A stretch of DNA of 36,761 nucleotides, taken from NCBI RefSeq assembly GCF_000590885.1, contig NZ_JFHN01000024.1, forward strand, positions 1 through 36,761, given 5' to 3'. The stretch comes from Erwinia mallotivora. GTDB lineage: Bacteria > Pseudomonadota > Gammaproteobacteria > Enterobacterales > Enterobacteriaceae. Below the pieces are notes generated by a model. That model was not told where the DNA came from. It made no database searches and saw only the letters and a list, made by a program, of their open reading frames with translations. Shown one piece after another: positions 1 through 16,258 of this stretch. Position numbers and translations under genes: made by a program. Within the stretch, counting starts at the first letter, position 1, and every line of letters begins with the position of its first letter.

Positions 1-1150
<1,150 letters not shown>

Positions 1151-1184
1151 TCGCTGATAACATTTGACGCAACGCACAGGAAGA

Positions 1185-1207
1185 GGGCATCATTTGATGC
1201 CCTTTTT
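1185..1207 (+). terminator. intrinsic terminator after tuf
   Basis: A perfect 7-bp stem GGGCATC/GATGCCC with a 4-nt loop ATTT is followed at once by five Ts. It lies 35 bp after the tuf stop codon and separates tuf from secE-nusG. Confidence 0.9.
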
Positions 1208-1504
1208 ATACGCTGTAACATAGAACCTGGCTCATCAGTGATTTTCAATCATAATAATCATTGCTGAGGCAGGCTCTGTTGAACGGCGTAAAGCCCGACA
1301 GATTTCACGTTGCATCGCGACAGTCACTGAACAATTCCCGGACATTGTGGATTGCCATAAGGCCGGGTGAGTGAAGACAGTTAAGCATGTTGCAGCCTGA
1401 AAGATAAAGGGATATGCCGAGTTTCGCCTGACAGCATCATTCGGTTCGGTTGCTCACATTTTTGTGGGCAAAATAGTTTCTGATTTATTGTGGCAGGTTG
1501 GTTT
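1208..1504. other. tuf-secE spacer with a long imperfect inverted repeat
   Basis: No gene or tRNA is seen in these 297 bp. An imperfect inverted repeat has arms 1226-1243 and 1256-1273 (15 of 18 positions complementary) around a 12-nt AT-rich loop, with no T-run after it. The promoter of secE-nusG should lie in this stretch, but I cannot place convincing -35 and -10 boxes. Confidence 0.5.
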
Positions 1505-1888
1505 ATGAGTGCTAATACCGAAGCTCAAGGGAGCGGGCGCGGCCTGGAAGCAGTTAAATGGCTGGTTGTTGCGATACTGCTGATTGCGGCTATCGTTGGC
1601 AACTATTTTTACCGTGAAATTACTCTCCCGCTGCGCGCGCTGGCCGTGGTTGTCCTGATTGCCGCAGCAGGTGGCATCGCACTACTGACAGCAAAAGGCA
1701 AGTCAACGCTGGCATTCGCGCGTGAAGCGCGCACTGAAGTTCGCAAGGTCATTTGGCCGACTCGCCAGGAAACGTTGCATACCACGTTAATCGTTGCCGC
1801 GGTCACTGCCGTGATGTCACTGATTCTGTGGGGGCTGGATGGCATTCTGGTCCGCCTGGTATCGTTTATTACTGGCCTGAGGTTCTGA
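1505..1888 (+). CDS. secE: preprotein translocase subunit SecE
   Basis: Small inner-membrane subunit that clamps SecY in the SecYEG protein-export channel. The chosen ATG gives MSANTEAQ and 127 aa, the length and N terminus of E. coli SecE; a GTG five codons upstream is in frame but less likely. Three membrane helices are visible at about residues 18-36, 43-63 and 93-113. The conserved cytoplasmic amphipathic segment with [12 protein letters not shown] lies between helices 2 and 3. nusG begins one base after the stop, so the two genes form one transcript. Confidence 0.97.
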   Translation: MSANTEAQGSGRGLEAVKWLVVAILLIAAIVGNYFYREITLPLRALAVVVLIAAAGGIALLTAKGKSTLAFAREARTEVRKVIWPTRQETLHTTLIVAAVTAVMSLILWGLDGILVRLVSFITGLRF

Positions 1889-1889
1889 G

Positions 1890-2435
1890 ATGTCTGAAGC
1901 TCCAAAGAAGCGCTGGTACGTCGTTCAGGCGTTTTCCGGTTTTGAAGGCCGTGTAGCGCAGTCGTTACGCGAGCATATCAAGTTACATAACATGGAAGAA
2001 CTTTTTGGCGAAGTCATGGTGCCAACCGAAGAAGTGGTTGAAATCCGTGGTGGTCAGCGTCGTAAAAGCGAGCGCAAGTTCTTCCCAGGCTACGTTCTGG
2101 TCCAGATGGTGATGAACGATGCAAGCTGGCATTTAGTGCGCAGTGTGCCGCGTGTCATGGGCTTCATCGGTGGGACCTCCGATCGCCCCGCACCTATCAG
2201 CGATAAAGAAGTCGACGCGATCATGAACCGCCTGCAACAGGTTGGCGATAAACCACGTCCGAAAACGCTGTTTGAACCAGGTGAAATGGTCCGCGTCAAT
2301 GACGGTCCATTTGCTGATTTCAACGGCGTGGTGGAAGAGGTGGATTACGAGAAAAGCCGCCTCAAGGTTTCTGTTTCTATATTTGGCCGTGCGACGCCGG
2401 TTGAACTGGACTTCGGTCAGGTAGAAAAAGGCTGA
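1890..2435 (+). CDS. nusG: transcription termination/antitermination factor NusG
   Basis: Universal RNA polymerase-associated factor that suppresses pausing, helps Rho terminate and links polymerase to ribosomal protein S10. It is 181 aa, as in E. coli. The N-terminal NGN domain starts at WYVVQAFSG and includes [10 protein letters not shown]. The C-terminal KOW domain holds [16 protein letters not shown], about residues 130-181. It is co-transcribed with secE (1-bp gap). The hairpin at 2506-2540 is the likely end of this transcript, and it overlaps the promoter for rplK. Confidence 0.98.
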   Translation: MSEAPKKRWYVVQAFSGFEGRVAQSLREHIKLHNMEELFGEVMVPTEEVVEIRGGQRRKSERKFFPGYVLVQMVMNDASWHLVRSVPRVMGFIGGTSDRPAPISDKEVDAIMNRLQQVGDKPRPKTLFEPGEMVRVNDGPFADFNGVVEEVDYEKSRLKVSVSIFGRATPVELDFGQVEKG

Positions 2436-2493
2436 TAACCGGTTATTTGCTGGTGTGCGGGATTGTGAAATTGACAATCCGCAATGCGATTGA

Positions 2494-3759
<1,266 letters not shown>

Positions 3760-3764
3760 TCTGC

Positions 3765-3793
3765 TTTACCTGGGCGTCAGTTTCGACTAGAAT
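3765..3793 (+). promoter_or_regulatory. promoter for rplJL-rpoBC (P-L10)
   Basis: TTTACC (3765-3770), a 17-bp spacer and TAGAAT (3788-3793) lie immediately after rplA. Start would be near 3800, giving a leader of about 430 nt before rplJ. E. coli has its main rplJ promoter at the same relative place. Confidence 0.65.
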
Positions 3794-3893
3794 CTTTCGC
3801 CCATTGTTCTGTTAACATGCAGAACCTCTAATCGATGTTGTTCAGTATCGATTCGAGTGACAGACAAAAGCTGTTCAAGTCGGTCGGATTGAG

Positions 3894-3967
3894 ACAAGGC
3901 GGCCAGTGAGCGAGTCGGCAGGAGCATAGCAAGCTATGTGACTGTTGCGAGCGAAAGCAGCCAACGC
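3894..3967 (+). repeat. degenerate ERIC (IRU) repeat core in the rplJ leader
   Basis: The stretch aligns with the reverse complement of the full ERIC element at 29225-29351. Shared blocks, in order, are AAGGCGGC, AGGAGC, GTGACTG and GCAGCCAACGC, around a central CATAG/CTATG dyad. The outer arms of a complete 127-bp ERIC cannot be recognised. Near-identical 17-bp segments (15 of 17 matching) flank it at 3846-3862 and 3970-3986. Confidence 0.7.
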
Positions 3968-4009
3968 CGTATCGGTTCGAGTGACGCAGAACAGAAAGAA
4001 TTTTCGGTT

Positions 4010-4101
4010 GGAGCCTGGCCTTATCCAGGCCTCCGTCCAAGACCGCAGGTGTGGGACCGCAAGGTCATACTTAATTTCCTGCGTAGACGGTGACAGAACC
4101 T
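4010..4101 (+). promoter_or_regulatory. L10-L12 autoregulatory leader of rplJL
   Basis: Two folds match the known rplJ leader. The first is a hairpin GCCTGG/CCAGGC at 4013-4030, extended by GGA/TCC. The second is a stem CGCAGG (4044-4049) with CCTGCG (4078-4083), enclosing a GACC-GCAA-GGTC tetraloop hairpin (4055-4066). The conserved GTAGACGGTGACAG follows. In E. coli the L10-(L12)4 complex binds here and represses translation of rplJ and rplL. Confidence 0.8.
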
Positions 4102-4229
4102 GAAGAATATTTTTATAGTCTTTGCTGGATTCTGCTCACCGTGTTTAGCGCCTGCCTCGGGCAACTGAGGTCAGGTGATGTGAGTTCCGGGGAAATTCAT
4201 CTCCGGCCAAAATCCAGGAGCAAAAGCTA

Positions 4230-4727
4230 ATGGCATTAAATCTTCAAGACAAACAAGCGATTGTTGCTGAAGTCAGCGAAGTAGCCAAAGGCGCGCTGTC
4301 TGCGGTAGTTGCGGATTCTCGTGGCGTAACCGTAGATAAAATGACCGAACTGCGTAAAGCAGGTCGTGAAGCTGGCGTATACATGCGTGTTGTTCGTAAC
4401 ACCCTGCTGCGCCGCGTCGTTGAAGGAACTCAGTTTGAGATCCTGAAAGACACGTTTGTTGGTCCGACCCTGATTGCATACTCTATGGAACACCCGGGCG
4501 CTGCTGCTCGTCTGTTCAAAGAGTTCGCGAAAGCGAATGCAAAATTTGAGGTCAAAGCTGCGGCCTTTGAAGGTGAGCTGATCAGTGCGGCCAATATTGA
4601 CCGTCTGGCAACGCTGCCGACTTACGAAGAAGCGCTGGCACGTCTGATGTCGACCATGAAAGAAGCCGCTGCAGGCAAACTGGTCCGTACTCTGGCAGCC
4701 GTTCGCGACGCCAAAGAAGCTGCTTAA
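4230..4727 (+). CDS. rplJ: 50S ribosomal protein L10
   Basis: Forms the base of the ribosomal stalk: its N-terminal domain binds 23S rRNA and its C-terminal helix carries L12 dimers. It is 165 aa with the E. coli N terminus [15 protein letters not shown]. The motif [12 protein letters not shown] near residues 50-62 is typical. The alanine-rich C-terminal helix ([21 protein letters not shown]) is the L12-binding part. An AGGAG site precedes the start. As a complex with L12 it represses its own mRNA through the 4010-4101 leader. Confidence 0.98.
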   Translation: MALNLQDKQAIVAEVSEVAKGALSAVVADSRGVTVDKMTELRKAGREAGVYMRVVRNTLLRRVVEGTQFEILKDTFVGPTLIAYSMEHPGAAARLFKEFAKANAKFEVKAAAFEGELISAANIDRLATLPTYEEALARLMSTMKEAAAGKLVRTLAAVRDAKEAA

Positions 4728-4772
4728 TCGCACTTCCTTGTCTGTTGCACTCTAAGCACACACTATTTCTGA

Positions 4773-5159
<387 letters not shown>

Positions 5160-5212
5160 GCCACGCTTTCAGGTTGCAGCCTGATTAGTCCGCAAGGATA
5201 ACTCAGGCTGAT

Positions 5213-5243
5213 GGCTGGTGACTGATTGGTCACCAGCCTTTTT
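5213..5243 (+). terminator. rplL-rpoB attenuator terminator
   Basis: A perfect 9-bp stem GGCTGGTGA/TCACCAGCC (5213-5221 with 5230-5238) with an 8-nt loop is followed by five Ts. In E. coli a terminator at this place ends most transcripts, so ribosomal protein genes are expressed above rpoBC. Confidence 0.9.
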
Positions 5244-5499
5244 GCGCTCTAAAGCGGCAATGACGTTTCACACTGTTTAGTCATTGTTTTGCTTAATATC
5301 TTTTTCTATCGACGACTTAATATACTGCTCTCCTGCCCGGTGGTCTGCTGCGGTTACGCGATGGCAATGAAATGATTTAAGAGTGATAGAAAGAGGTATT
5401 ACGGAGGGGATTTCCTTCCGCGTCACAAAATAGTGTTGCATGAACTGTCCCCCCTGGACGGACAGAGAGGTTCTACTTTTCAGCGAGCTGAGGAACCCT
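5244..5499 (+). other. rpoB leader with candidate RNase III processing hairpin
   Basis: No gene is present between the attenuator and rpoB. The segment from about 5306 is recognisably like the E. coli rplL-rpoB spacer (TATCGACGACTTAATATACTG, then AAAATAGTGTTGCA). A 7-bp stem CGGAGGG/CCTTCCG (5402-5420, one G-U pair) lies where E. coli mRNA is cut by RNase III. Cleavage here is inferred, not seen. Confidence 0.5.
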
Positions 5500-8400
5500 A
5501 TGGTTTACTCCTATACCGAGAAAAAACGCATTCGTAAGGATTTTGGAAAACGTCCACAAGTTCTGGATATTCCTTATCTCCTTTCTATCCAGCTTGACTC
5601 GTTCCAGAAGTTCATCGAGCAAGATCCGGAAGGTCAGTACGGTCTGGAAGCTGCTTTCCGTTCTGTATTTCCCATCCAAAGCTACAGCGGTAACTCAGAG
5701 CTACAATATGTTAGCTACCGCCTGGGCGAGCCTGTCTTTGATGTTAAAGAGTGTCAGATTCGTGGTGTCACGTTCTCTGCACCTTTGCGCGTAAAACTGC
5801 GTCTGGTGATCTACGAGCGCGAAGCGCCGGAAGGCACGGTTAAAGACATTAAAGAACAAGAAGTTTACATGGGTGAAATTCCGCTCATGACCGATAACGG
5901 TACCTTTGTCATCAATGGTACAGAGCGTGTTATCGTTTCTCAGCTGCATCGTAGTCCTGGCGTCTTCTTTGACAGCGATAAGGGTAAAACCCACTCTTCG
6001 GGTAAAGTGCTGTATAACGCACGTATTATCCCTTACCGTGGTTCCTGGCTGGACTTTGAATTCGATCCAAAAGATAACCTGTTCGTCCGTATTGACCGTC
6101 GCCGCAAGCTGCCTGCGACCATCATTCTGCGTGCGCTGAACTACACCACTGAGCAGATCCTTGACCTGTTCTTTGAAAAAGTAGTGTACGAAATCCGTGA
6201 CAATAAGTTGCAGATGGAGCTGGTGCCTGAGCGTCTGCGTGGTGAAACGGCCTCCTTCGATATCGAAGCTAACGGTAATGTTTACGTAGAAAAAGGGCGC
6301 CGCATTACGGCCCGCCACATTCGTCAGCTGGAAAAAGATGGCGTTGAGCACATCGAAGTTCCGGTTGAATACATTGCGGGTAAAGTCGTCGCTAAAGATT
6401 ATATCGACGAAAACACCGGCGAATTGATCGTTGCCGCGAACATGGAACTGTCGCTGGATCTGTTGGCTAAACTGAGCCAGTCCGGTCATAAGCGTGTTGA
6501 GACGCTGTTTACCAACGATCTCGATCACGGTCCGTACATGTCCGAAACCGTACGCGTCGACCCAACCACCGATCGTCTGAGCGCGCTGGTTGAGATCTAT
6601 CGCATGATGCGCCCTGGCGAACCGCCAACGCGCGAAGCGGCAGAAAACCTGTTTGAAAACCTGTTCTTCTCTGAAGACCGCTATGATCTCTCTGCGGTTG
6701 GCCGGATGAAGTTCAACCGCTCTTTACTGCGTGATGAGATCGAAGGTTCAGGCATCCTGAGCAAAGATGACATCATCGAAGTGATGAAGAAACTCATCGG
6801 TATCCGTAACGGCATCGGCGAAGTGGATGACATCGACCACCTCGGTAACCGTCGTATCCGTTCCGTGGGTGAAATGGCTGAAAACCAGTTCCGTGTTGGC
6901 CTGGTGCGCGTTGAGCGTGCGGTGAAAGAGCGTCTTTCACTGGGCGATCTCGATACCCTGATGCCTCAGGATATGATCAACGCCAAGCCAATCTCTGCTG
7001 CGGTGAAAGAGTTCTTTGGTTCCAGCCAGCTGTCACAGTTTATGGACCAGAACAACCCACTGTCTGAGATTACCCACAAGCGTCGTATCTCGGCACTGGG
7101 CCCGGGCGGTCTGACGCGTGAGCGTGCAGGCTTTGAAGTTCGAGACGTTCACCCGACGCACTATGGTCGCGTGTGCCCAATCGAAACGCCTGAAGGTCCA
7201 AACATCGGTCTGATTAACTCCCTGTCTGTTTATGCGCAGACCAACGAGTATGGTTTCCTGGAAACCCCATACCGCCGCGTTCGCGATGGCGTGGTGACCG
7301 ACGAAATTCATTACCTCTCTGCGATTGAAGAGGGGAATTACGTTATTGCGCAGGCGAACACCAACCTCGACGACGAAGGCCACTTTGTCGATGACCTGGT
7401 TACCTGCCGTAGCAAAGGCGAATCCAGTCTGTTCAGCCGCGATCAGGTTGACTACATGGACGTTTCCACCCAGCAGGTGGTTTCTGTCGGTGCGTCACTG
7501 ATTCCGTTCCTTGAGCACGATGACGCCAACCGTGCATTGATGGGTGCAAACATGCAACGTCAGGCGGTTCCCACTCTGCGTGCTGACAAGCCGCTGGTTG
7601 GTACCGGTATGGAGCGCGCGGTAGCGGTTGACTCCGGTGTAACCGCGGTGGCGAAACGTGGTGGTGTTGTGCAGTATGTCGATGCCTCCCGTATTGTTAT
7701 TAAAGTCAATGAAGATGAGATGTACCCGGGCGAAGCCGGTATCGACATCTACAACCTGACTAAATACACCCGTTCTAACCAGAACACCTGCATCAACCAG
7801 ATGCCGTGTGTCAATCTGGGCGAACCGATTGAACGCGGTGACGTGCTGGCTGATGGTCCTTCAACGGATCTGGGCGAACTGGCTCTTGGCCAGAATATGC
7901 GCGTCGCGTTCATGCCGTGGAACGGCTACAACTTCGAAGACTCCATTTTAGTCTCCGAGCGTGTGGTGCAGGAAGATCGCTTCACCACCATCCACATTCA
8001 GGAACTGGCCTGTGTCTCTCGTGACACCAAGCTGGGGCCGGAAGAGATCACTGCTGATATCCCGAACGTGGGTGAAGCCGCGCTCTCTAAACTGGATGAG
8101 TCCGGTATTGTCTATATTGGTGCAGAAGTGACCGGTGGCGACATTCTGGTAGGTAAAGTGACGCCGAAAGGTGAAACCCAGCTGACGCCAGAAGAGAAGC
8201 TGCTGCGTGCGATCTTCGGTGAGAAAGCCTCTGACGTTAAAGACTCTTCTCTGCGCGTGCCAAACGGCGTGTCAGGTACGGTGATTGACGTACAGGTCTT
8301 CACCCGCGACGGCGTGGAAAAAGACAAGCGTGCACTGGAAATCGAAGAGATGCAGCTGAAGCAGGCGAAAAAAGACCTGTCTGAAGAACTGCAAATCCTC

Positions 8401-9528
8401 GAAGCGGGCCTGTTCAGCCGTATCCACTACCTGCTGGTTTCCGGCGGGGTGGAAGCGGAAAAACTGGACAAACTGCCACGTGAGCGCTGGCTGGAACTGG
8501 GTCTGACCGACGAAGAGAAGCAAAACCAGCTGGAGCAGCTGGCGGAGCAGTACGACGAGCTGAAGCACGAGTTTGAGAAGAAACTCGAAGCGAAACGCCG
8601 CAAAATCACCCAGGGTGATGACCTCGCACCTGGCGTGCTGAAAATCGTCAAGGTGTACCTGGCGGTGAAACGTCAGATCCAGCCTGGTGATAAAATGGCA
8701 GGTCGCCACGGGAACAAAGGTGTTATCTCCAAGATCAACCCGATCGAAGATATGCCATACGATGAGAACGGTACGCCGGTCGATATCGTACTGAACCCGC
8801 TGGGCGTACCGTCACGTATGAACATTGGTCAGATTCTGGAAACCCACCTGGGTATGGCGGCGAAGGGCATCGGTGAGAAGATCAACGCGATGCTTAAGCA
8901 GCAGGAAGAAGTGGCCAAACTGCGTGAATTCATTCAGCGCGCCTACGACCTGGGCACCGACGTGCGTCAGAAAGTGGACCTGTCTACCTTCTCTGATGAT
9001 GAAGTGATGCGCCTGGCTGAAAACCTGAAGAAAGGGATGCCAATCGCCACGCCGGTGTTTGATGGCGCAAAAGAGAGCGAGATCAAAGAGCTGTTACAGC
9101 TTGGCGGTCTGCCATCTTCTGGTCAGATTACCCTGTTCGATGGTCGTACCGGCGAGCAGTTCGAGCGTCAGGTTACCGTTGGCTACATGTACATGCTGAA
9201 ACTCAACCACCTGGTGGATGACAAAATGCATGCACGTTCTACCGGTTCTTACAGCCTTGTTACTCAGCAGCCGCTGGGTGGTAAAGCGCAGTTCGGTGGA
9301 CAGCGCTTCGGTGAGATGGAAGTGTGGGCACTGGAAGCATATGGTGCTGCCTACACCCTTCAGGAAATGCTGACCGTGAAGTCTGATGACGTTAACGGCC
9401 GTACCAAGATGTATAAGAACATCGTTGACGGCAACCATCAGATGGAGCCAGGCATGCCGGAATCTTTCAACGTTCTGTTGAAAGAGATCCGCTCGCTGGG
9501 TATCAACATCGAGCTGGAAGACGAGTAA
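5500..9528 (+). CDS. rpoB: RNA polymerase beta subunit
   Basis: Catalytic subunit of RNA polymerase. The ATG preceded by GAGG gives [15 protein letters not shown] and 1342 aa, exactly the E. coli length; an in-frame extension of 20 codons upstream is not conserved. The rifampicin-binding cluster (about residues 507-534: [26 protein letters not shown]) is wild type, so susceptibility is expected. The late [15 protein letters not shown] and the C-terminal ELEDE are intact. The most visible difference from E. coli is [10 protein letters not shown] in the lineage-specific insertion near residue 1000. rpoC follows after 75 bp. Confidence 0.99.
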   Translation: MVYSYTEKKRIRKDFGKRPQVLDIPYLLSIQLDSFQKFIEQDPEGQYGLEAAFRSVFPIQSYSGNSELQYVSYRLGEPVFDVKECQIRGVTFSAPLRVKLRLVIYEREAPEGTVKDIKEQEVYMGEIPLMTDNGTFVINGTERVIVSQLHRSPGVFFDSDKGKTHSSGKVLYNARIIPYRGSWLDFEFDPKDNLFVRIDRRRKLPATIILRALNYTTEQILDLFFEKVVYEIRDNKLQMELVPERLRGETASFDIEANGNVYVEKGRRITARHIRQLEKDGVEHIEVPVEYIAGKVVAKDYIDENTGELIVAANMELSLDLLAKLSQSGHKRVETLFTNDLDHGPYMSETVRVDPTTDRLSALVEIYRMMRPGEPPTREAAENLFENLFFSEDRYDLSAVGRMKFNRSLLRDEIEGSGILSKDDIIEVMKKLIGIRNGIGEVDDIDHLGNRRIRSVGEMAENQFRVGLVRVERAVKERLSLGDLDTLMPQDMINAKPISAAVKEFFGSSQLSQFMDQNNPLSEITHKRRISALGPGGLTRERAGFEVRDVHPTHYGRVCPIETPEGPNIGLINSLSVYAQTNEYGFLETPYRRVRDGVVTDEIHYLSAIEEGNYVIAQANTNLDDEGHFVDDLVTCRSKGESSLFSRDQVDYMDVSTQQVVSVGASLIPFLEHDDANRALMGANMQRQAVPTLRADKPLVGTGMERAVAVDSGVTAVAKRGGVVQYVDASRIVIKVNEDEMYPGEAGIDIYNLTKYTRSNQNTCINQMPCVNLGEPIERGDVLADGPSTDLGELALGQNMRVAFMPWNGYNFEDSILVSERVVQEDRFTTIHIQELACVSRDTKLGPEEITADIPNVGEAALSKLDESGIVYIGAEVTGGDILVGKVTPKGETQLTPEEKLLRAIFGEKASDVKDSSLRVPNGVSGTVIDVQVFTRDGVEKDKRALEIEEMQLKQAKKDLSEELQILEAGLFSRIHYLLVSGGVEAEKLDKLPRERWLELGLTDEEKQNQLEQLAEQYDELKHEFEKKLEAKRRKITQGDDLAPGVLKIVKVYLAVKRQIQPGDKMAGRHGNKGVISKINPIEDMPYDENGTPVDIVLNPLGVPSRMNIGQILETHLGMAAKGIGEKINAMLKQQEEVAKLREFIQRAYDLGTDVRQKVDLSTFSDDEVMRLAENLKKGMPIATPVFDGAKESEIKELLQLGGLPSSGQITLFDGRTGEQFERQVTVGYMYMLKLNHLVDDKMHARSTGSYSLVTQQPLGGKAQFGGQRFGEMEVWALEAYGAAYTLQEMLTVKSDDVNGRTKMYKNIVDGNHQMEPGMPESFNVLLKEIRSLGINIELEDE

Positions 9529-9603
9529 ACACTCGCATTTGTAATGGTTACAGCACGTCCTTCGGGGCGTGCTCAGAAGTCTCACTCCGACGGGAGCTAA
9601 TCC

Positions 9604-13824
<4,221 letters not shown>

Positions 13825-13844
13825 TCGTTGCTAATGCCCGGCAT

Positions 13845-13870
13845 AAAAACCCCACTTCGGTGGGGTTTTT
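13845..13870 (+). terminator. bidirectional terminator after rpoC
   Basis: An 11-bp stem AAAAACCCCAC/GTGGGGTTTTT closed by TTCG. The stem begins with As and ends with Ts, so it can stop both rpoC from the left and the convergent regulator gene from the right. Confidence 0.92.
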
Positions 13871-13935
13871 TATTGCCCGCTTAAAATCATCCACAGTCGG
13901 TGAGGTCAACAACGGCTGCTGGATGTGTCGGTTCA

Positions 13936-13956
13936 ACGCTGACAGACCGTCAGCGT
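13936..13956. other. 8-bp dyad in the rpoC-regulator gap
   Basis: A perfect inverted repeat ACGCTGAC/GTCAGCGT with a 5-nt loop lies in the 196-bp gap after the rpoC terminator. No clean T-run follows on either strand, so it is not a clear terminator. Its role is unknown. Confidence 0.4.
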
Positions 13957-14066
13957 ATTTATTGCTTTCAAAGCCACCTGCCAGACAAACCGGTTTTCAG
14001 CTGCGATACCCTTTTACGACATAACTCTTTCGGTGAGATTGCAGAAAATCACCACCGTCCCGCAGG

Positions 14067-16055
14067 TTATCCGGTCACATCCTGTTTACGATACCGGTCC
14101 GCATCAATACCGTAGCGTTTGAGTTTGTTATACAGCGCCCCCCGCGAGAGACTGAGCGCGAAGGCCACCTGGCGCAGGTTTCCCTGTTTTTCAGCCAGAC
14201 ACAATTCAATTAAATGTTTTTCACCGCTCTTCAGGCTAAAAACATCAGCCGGCCTGGCGTCGGGCAGGATTTTGTTACGCAGCAAGGGTTTGACCTCATC
14301 AGGAAGATCGTGGACGTCGACGATCTGGCCCTCCATCATATTCAGCGTTCTTTCGACGATATTCTCCAGTTCACGGACATTCCCCGGCCACGAGTGTTTT
14401 TCAAGTAAATCGACAGCGGCGACAGAGAAGCTGGCTTTATCACGCCGGAGAGAGCGACAAATTTTTTCACAGAACCAGTCAGCCAGCTCTTTAATATCTT
14501 CTCTTCTGGCGCGCAAAGGTGGAATGGTCAGACTGATAACATTCAGGCGAAAGTACAGATCCCGGCGAAATGCGCCAGACTCGACTTCTTTATTCAGGTC
14601 GCGATGGGTGGCGGCGATGATGCGCACGTCCACGTTAAGTGGACGTTTACCGCCCAGACGCGTTACCTCATTTTCCTGTAATACCCGCAGCAGGCTTGCC
14701 TGTGCTTCCAGTGGCATATCGCCAATCTCATCCAGAAACAGGGTGCCGCCATCAGCCAGTTCAAATTTGCCCGCCGCGCCGCCACGGCGTGAGCTGGTAA
14801 AAGCCCCTTCCTCGTAGCCGAACAGTTCACTCTGTACCAGATCGCGCGGGATAGCGCCGCAGTTGAGGGCGAGAAAAGGTCCCTGGGCACGCGAGCTGCT
14901 GTTATGAATCGACTGGGCAAACAGCTCCTTGCCGGTGCCACTTTCCCCCGTCAGCAGCACCGTACTGTCGCTACGTCCCGCCGAATAAGCTTTACTGCGA
15001 ATATCCTGCATGATCTGCGACTGGCCAAGGATCATATCAAAGCTGTAACTGGCGCTGCTTCCCAGCACACGGCGGGTAATGTCTCTGGTCCGCCTGTTTT
15101 CGCGCAGCGAAATCACGCGTCCTCCTTCCGGGGTAACAATGACCGAAATCAGGCAGGGAACACGTAAGCCTGGTGTCGGGCAAAATGTGATATTGCGATC
15201 CTTACAGGCAGGCAGGGCGCGCACCGTTTCTCCCTCTGGCCGCAATACCTCATCAACATTACGATCGGGCACGTCATCACCTATCATCAGAACCTGACGG
15301 GCATAGCGATTTAACTGGCGTATTGCCCCTTGCGTATCTACCACGATCACGCCTTCGTTGAGCGATTCCATCACCGATTTTTGTTCTTCCACCATGCGGT
15401 GCAGAATTAGTTGCTGAGAAACAGCCTCGGCTGCTGCCTGCACTGTTCCCAGCGTGTGGTAATGGAAACAGTCCGGATCGGCGGTGAGTGTCAGTACGCC
15501 CAACATGTTGCCATTTCCATCGTGAATCGGTGCGGCGGCACAGTGCTTGCTGCGTTCACGCAGCGTCTGCTTATAATTCTCTTCACTCAGCAGATAAACC
15601 AGCCGATTTTCTGCCAGACACCGTCCGGAGCAGTTTGTACCTAGTACATTTTCTCTCAGGATACTGCCAACGGGGGTTAGATCCTGGCCACAGAAGCACA
15701 GGGTTATTCCACTGGCATCGGTCAGATTGATATGACCATCCGGGTTATAAGCCAGTAAGTTACGCATGGTGTCACGCGCGGTTCGGATTAACAGCGCGTT
15801 GTGGCTGAGCGTACTCCGTAGTTGATCGGACGTACAAAAACTGTACTGAAAATGGCAGGGATCGATCCCCTGTTGTCGCGAACGGCCCCATGAGGCAGAG
15901 ATGCTGCCGCGCAGTCCTTCCGGCATTCGGCCTTCAGCGAATTCGCACCATGCTGTTCGCAAACTACGGCGATACTGACTGAAACGTTGCTGATGATTTA
16001 GCTGTGCCAGCAAGCTCCATTCCTCCTCCCACTGATGGGCATTTTCCTGATACAT
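14067..16055 (-). CDS. sigma-54-type transcriptional activator (GAF-PAS-AAA+-Fis)
   Basis: Enhancer-binding activator of the AcoR/DhaR kind, probably controlling the divergent sugar operon. From the ATG chosen here it is 662 aa. It has a GAF-like sensor (about 86-216), a PAS domain (226-316), an AAA+ ATPase with Walker A GESGTGKE (370-377), Walker [11 protein letters not shown] (437-446) and arginine finger [10 protein letters not shown], and a Fis-type helix-turn-helix (612-651). The start at 16055 has AGGG eight bases upstream. The frame is open to 16187, but that longer start would lie inside the sigma-54 promoter and has no ribosome-binding site. The sigma-54 contact loop reads GAFTSS, not GAFTGA. 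The GAF domain has CFC and NCSGRC, unusual cysteines. The inducer is unknown. Confidence 0.9.
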   Translation of the reverse strand: MYQENAHQWEEEWSLLAQLNHQQRFSQYRRSLRTAWCEFAEGRMPEGLRGSISASWGRSRQQGIDPCHFQYSFCTSDQLRSTLSHNALLIRTARDTMRNLLAYNPDGHINLTDASGITLCFCGQDLTPVGSILRENVLGTNCSGRCLAENRLVYLLSEENYKQTLRERSKHCAAAPIHDGNGNMLGVLTLTADPDCFHYHTLGTVQAAAEAVSQQLILHRMVEEQKSVMESLNEGVIVVDTQGAIRQLNRYARQVLMIGDDVPDRNVDEVLRPEGETVRALPACKDRNITFCPTPGLRVPCLISVIVTPEGGRVISLRENRRTRDITRRVLGSSASYSFDMILGQSQIMQDIRSKAYSAGRSDSTVLLTGESGTGKELFAQSIHNSSSRAQGPFLALNCGAIPRDLVQSELFGYEEGAFTSSRRGGAAGKFELADGGTLFLDEIGDMPLEAQASLLRVLQENEVTRLGGKRPLNVDVRIIAATHRDLNKEVESGAFRRDLYFRLNVISLTIPPLRARREDIKELADWFCEKICRSLRRDKASFSVAAVDLLEKHSWPGNVRELENIVERTLNMMEGQIVDVHDLPDEVKPLLRNKILPDARPADVFSLKSGEKHLIELCLAEKQGNLRQVAFALSLSRGALYNKLKRYGIDADRYRKQDVTG

Positions 16056-16080
16056 ATTTTTCACCCTGAAAAAAAGTGGA

Positions 16081-16129
16081 GTGTTCATTCTATACACATG
16101 TTGAATGTACATGTCTTTATTGTGAACAC
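16081..16129. promoter_or_regulatory. candidate activator-binding sites upstream of the sigma-54 promoter
   Basis: Two copies of the palindrome ACATGT (16096-16101 and 16109-16114, 13 bp apart) lie inside a longer inverted pair GTGTTCA (16081-16087) / TGAACAC (16123-16129). They are 54-102 bp upstream of the -24 element, a normal distance for enhancer sites. That the neighbouring regulator binds here is inferred. Confidence 0.45.
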
Positions 16130-16181
16130 TTTGTGATCGCCATCCTTCTTTTATTTCCTTTAAAAACAGCGAACTAACAGC

Positions 16182-16198
16182 TGGCATAGCTTTTGCTA
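16182..16198 (+). promoter_or_regulatory. sigma-54 promoter of the sugar operon
   Basis: TGGCAT-N5-TTGCT: GG at 16183-16184 and GC at 16195-16196 are separated by exactly 10 bp, the invariant sigma-54 spacing, with TGGCA and TTGCT close to consensus. Start would be near 16208, about 50 nt before the permease gene. Agrees with the divergent AAA+ activator. Confidence 0.8.
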
Positions 16199-16258
16199 AA
16201 GAGAAAATGCCTTACCTGTACCGGATAAAAACGAAAAAAATCAACGTGGAGAAATAGT

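Noticed and set aside
5701-6528. 275-codon minus-strand frame inside rpoB
   Set aside because: Antisense shadow of rpoB with no recognisable protein features.
7030-7130. Rifampicin-resistance changes in rpoB
   Set aside because: All key residues of the cluster (Gln, Asp, His, Arg, Ser positions) are wild type.
8220-8720. Possible foreign or rearranged segment in rpoB ([10 protein letters not shown])
   Set aside because: The frame and length are unbroken and the change lies in a lineage-variable insertion; ordinary divergence explains it.
13900-14115. Short plus-strand frame after the rpoC terminator
   Set aside because: No ribosome-binding site, no homology recognised, and it overlaps the end of the convergent regulator gene.
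16056-16187. N-terminal extension of the sigma-54 activator
   Set aside because: The extended start would overlap the sigma-54 promoter and palindromes and has no ribosome-binding site; the ATG at 16055 has AGGG at good spacing and gives a family-typical length.
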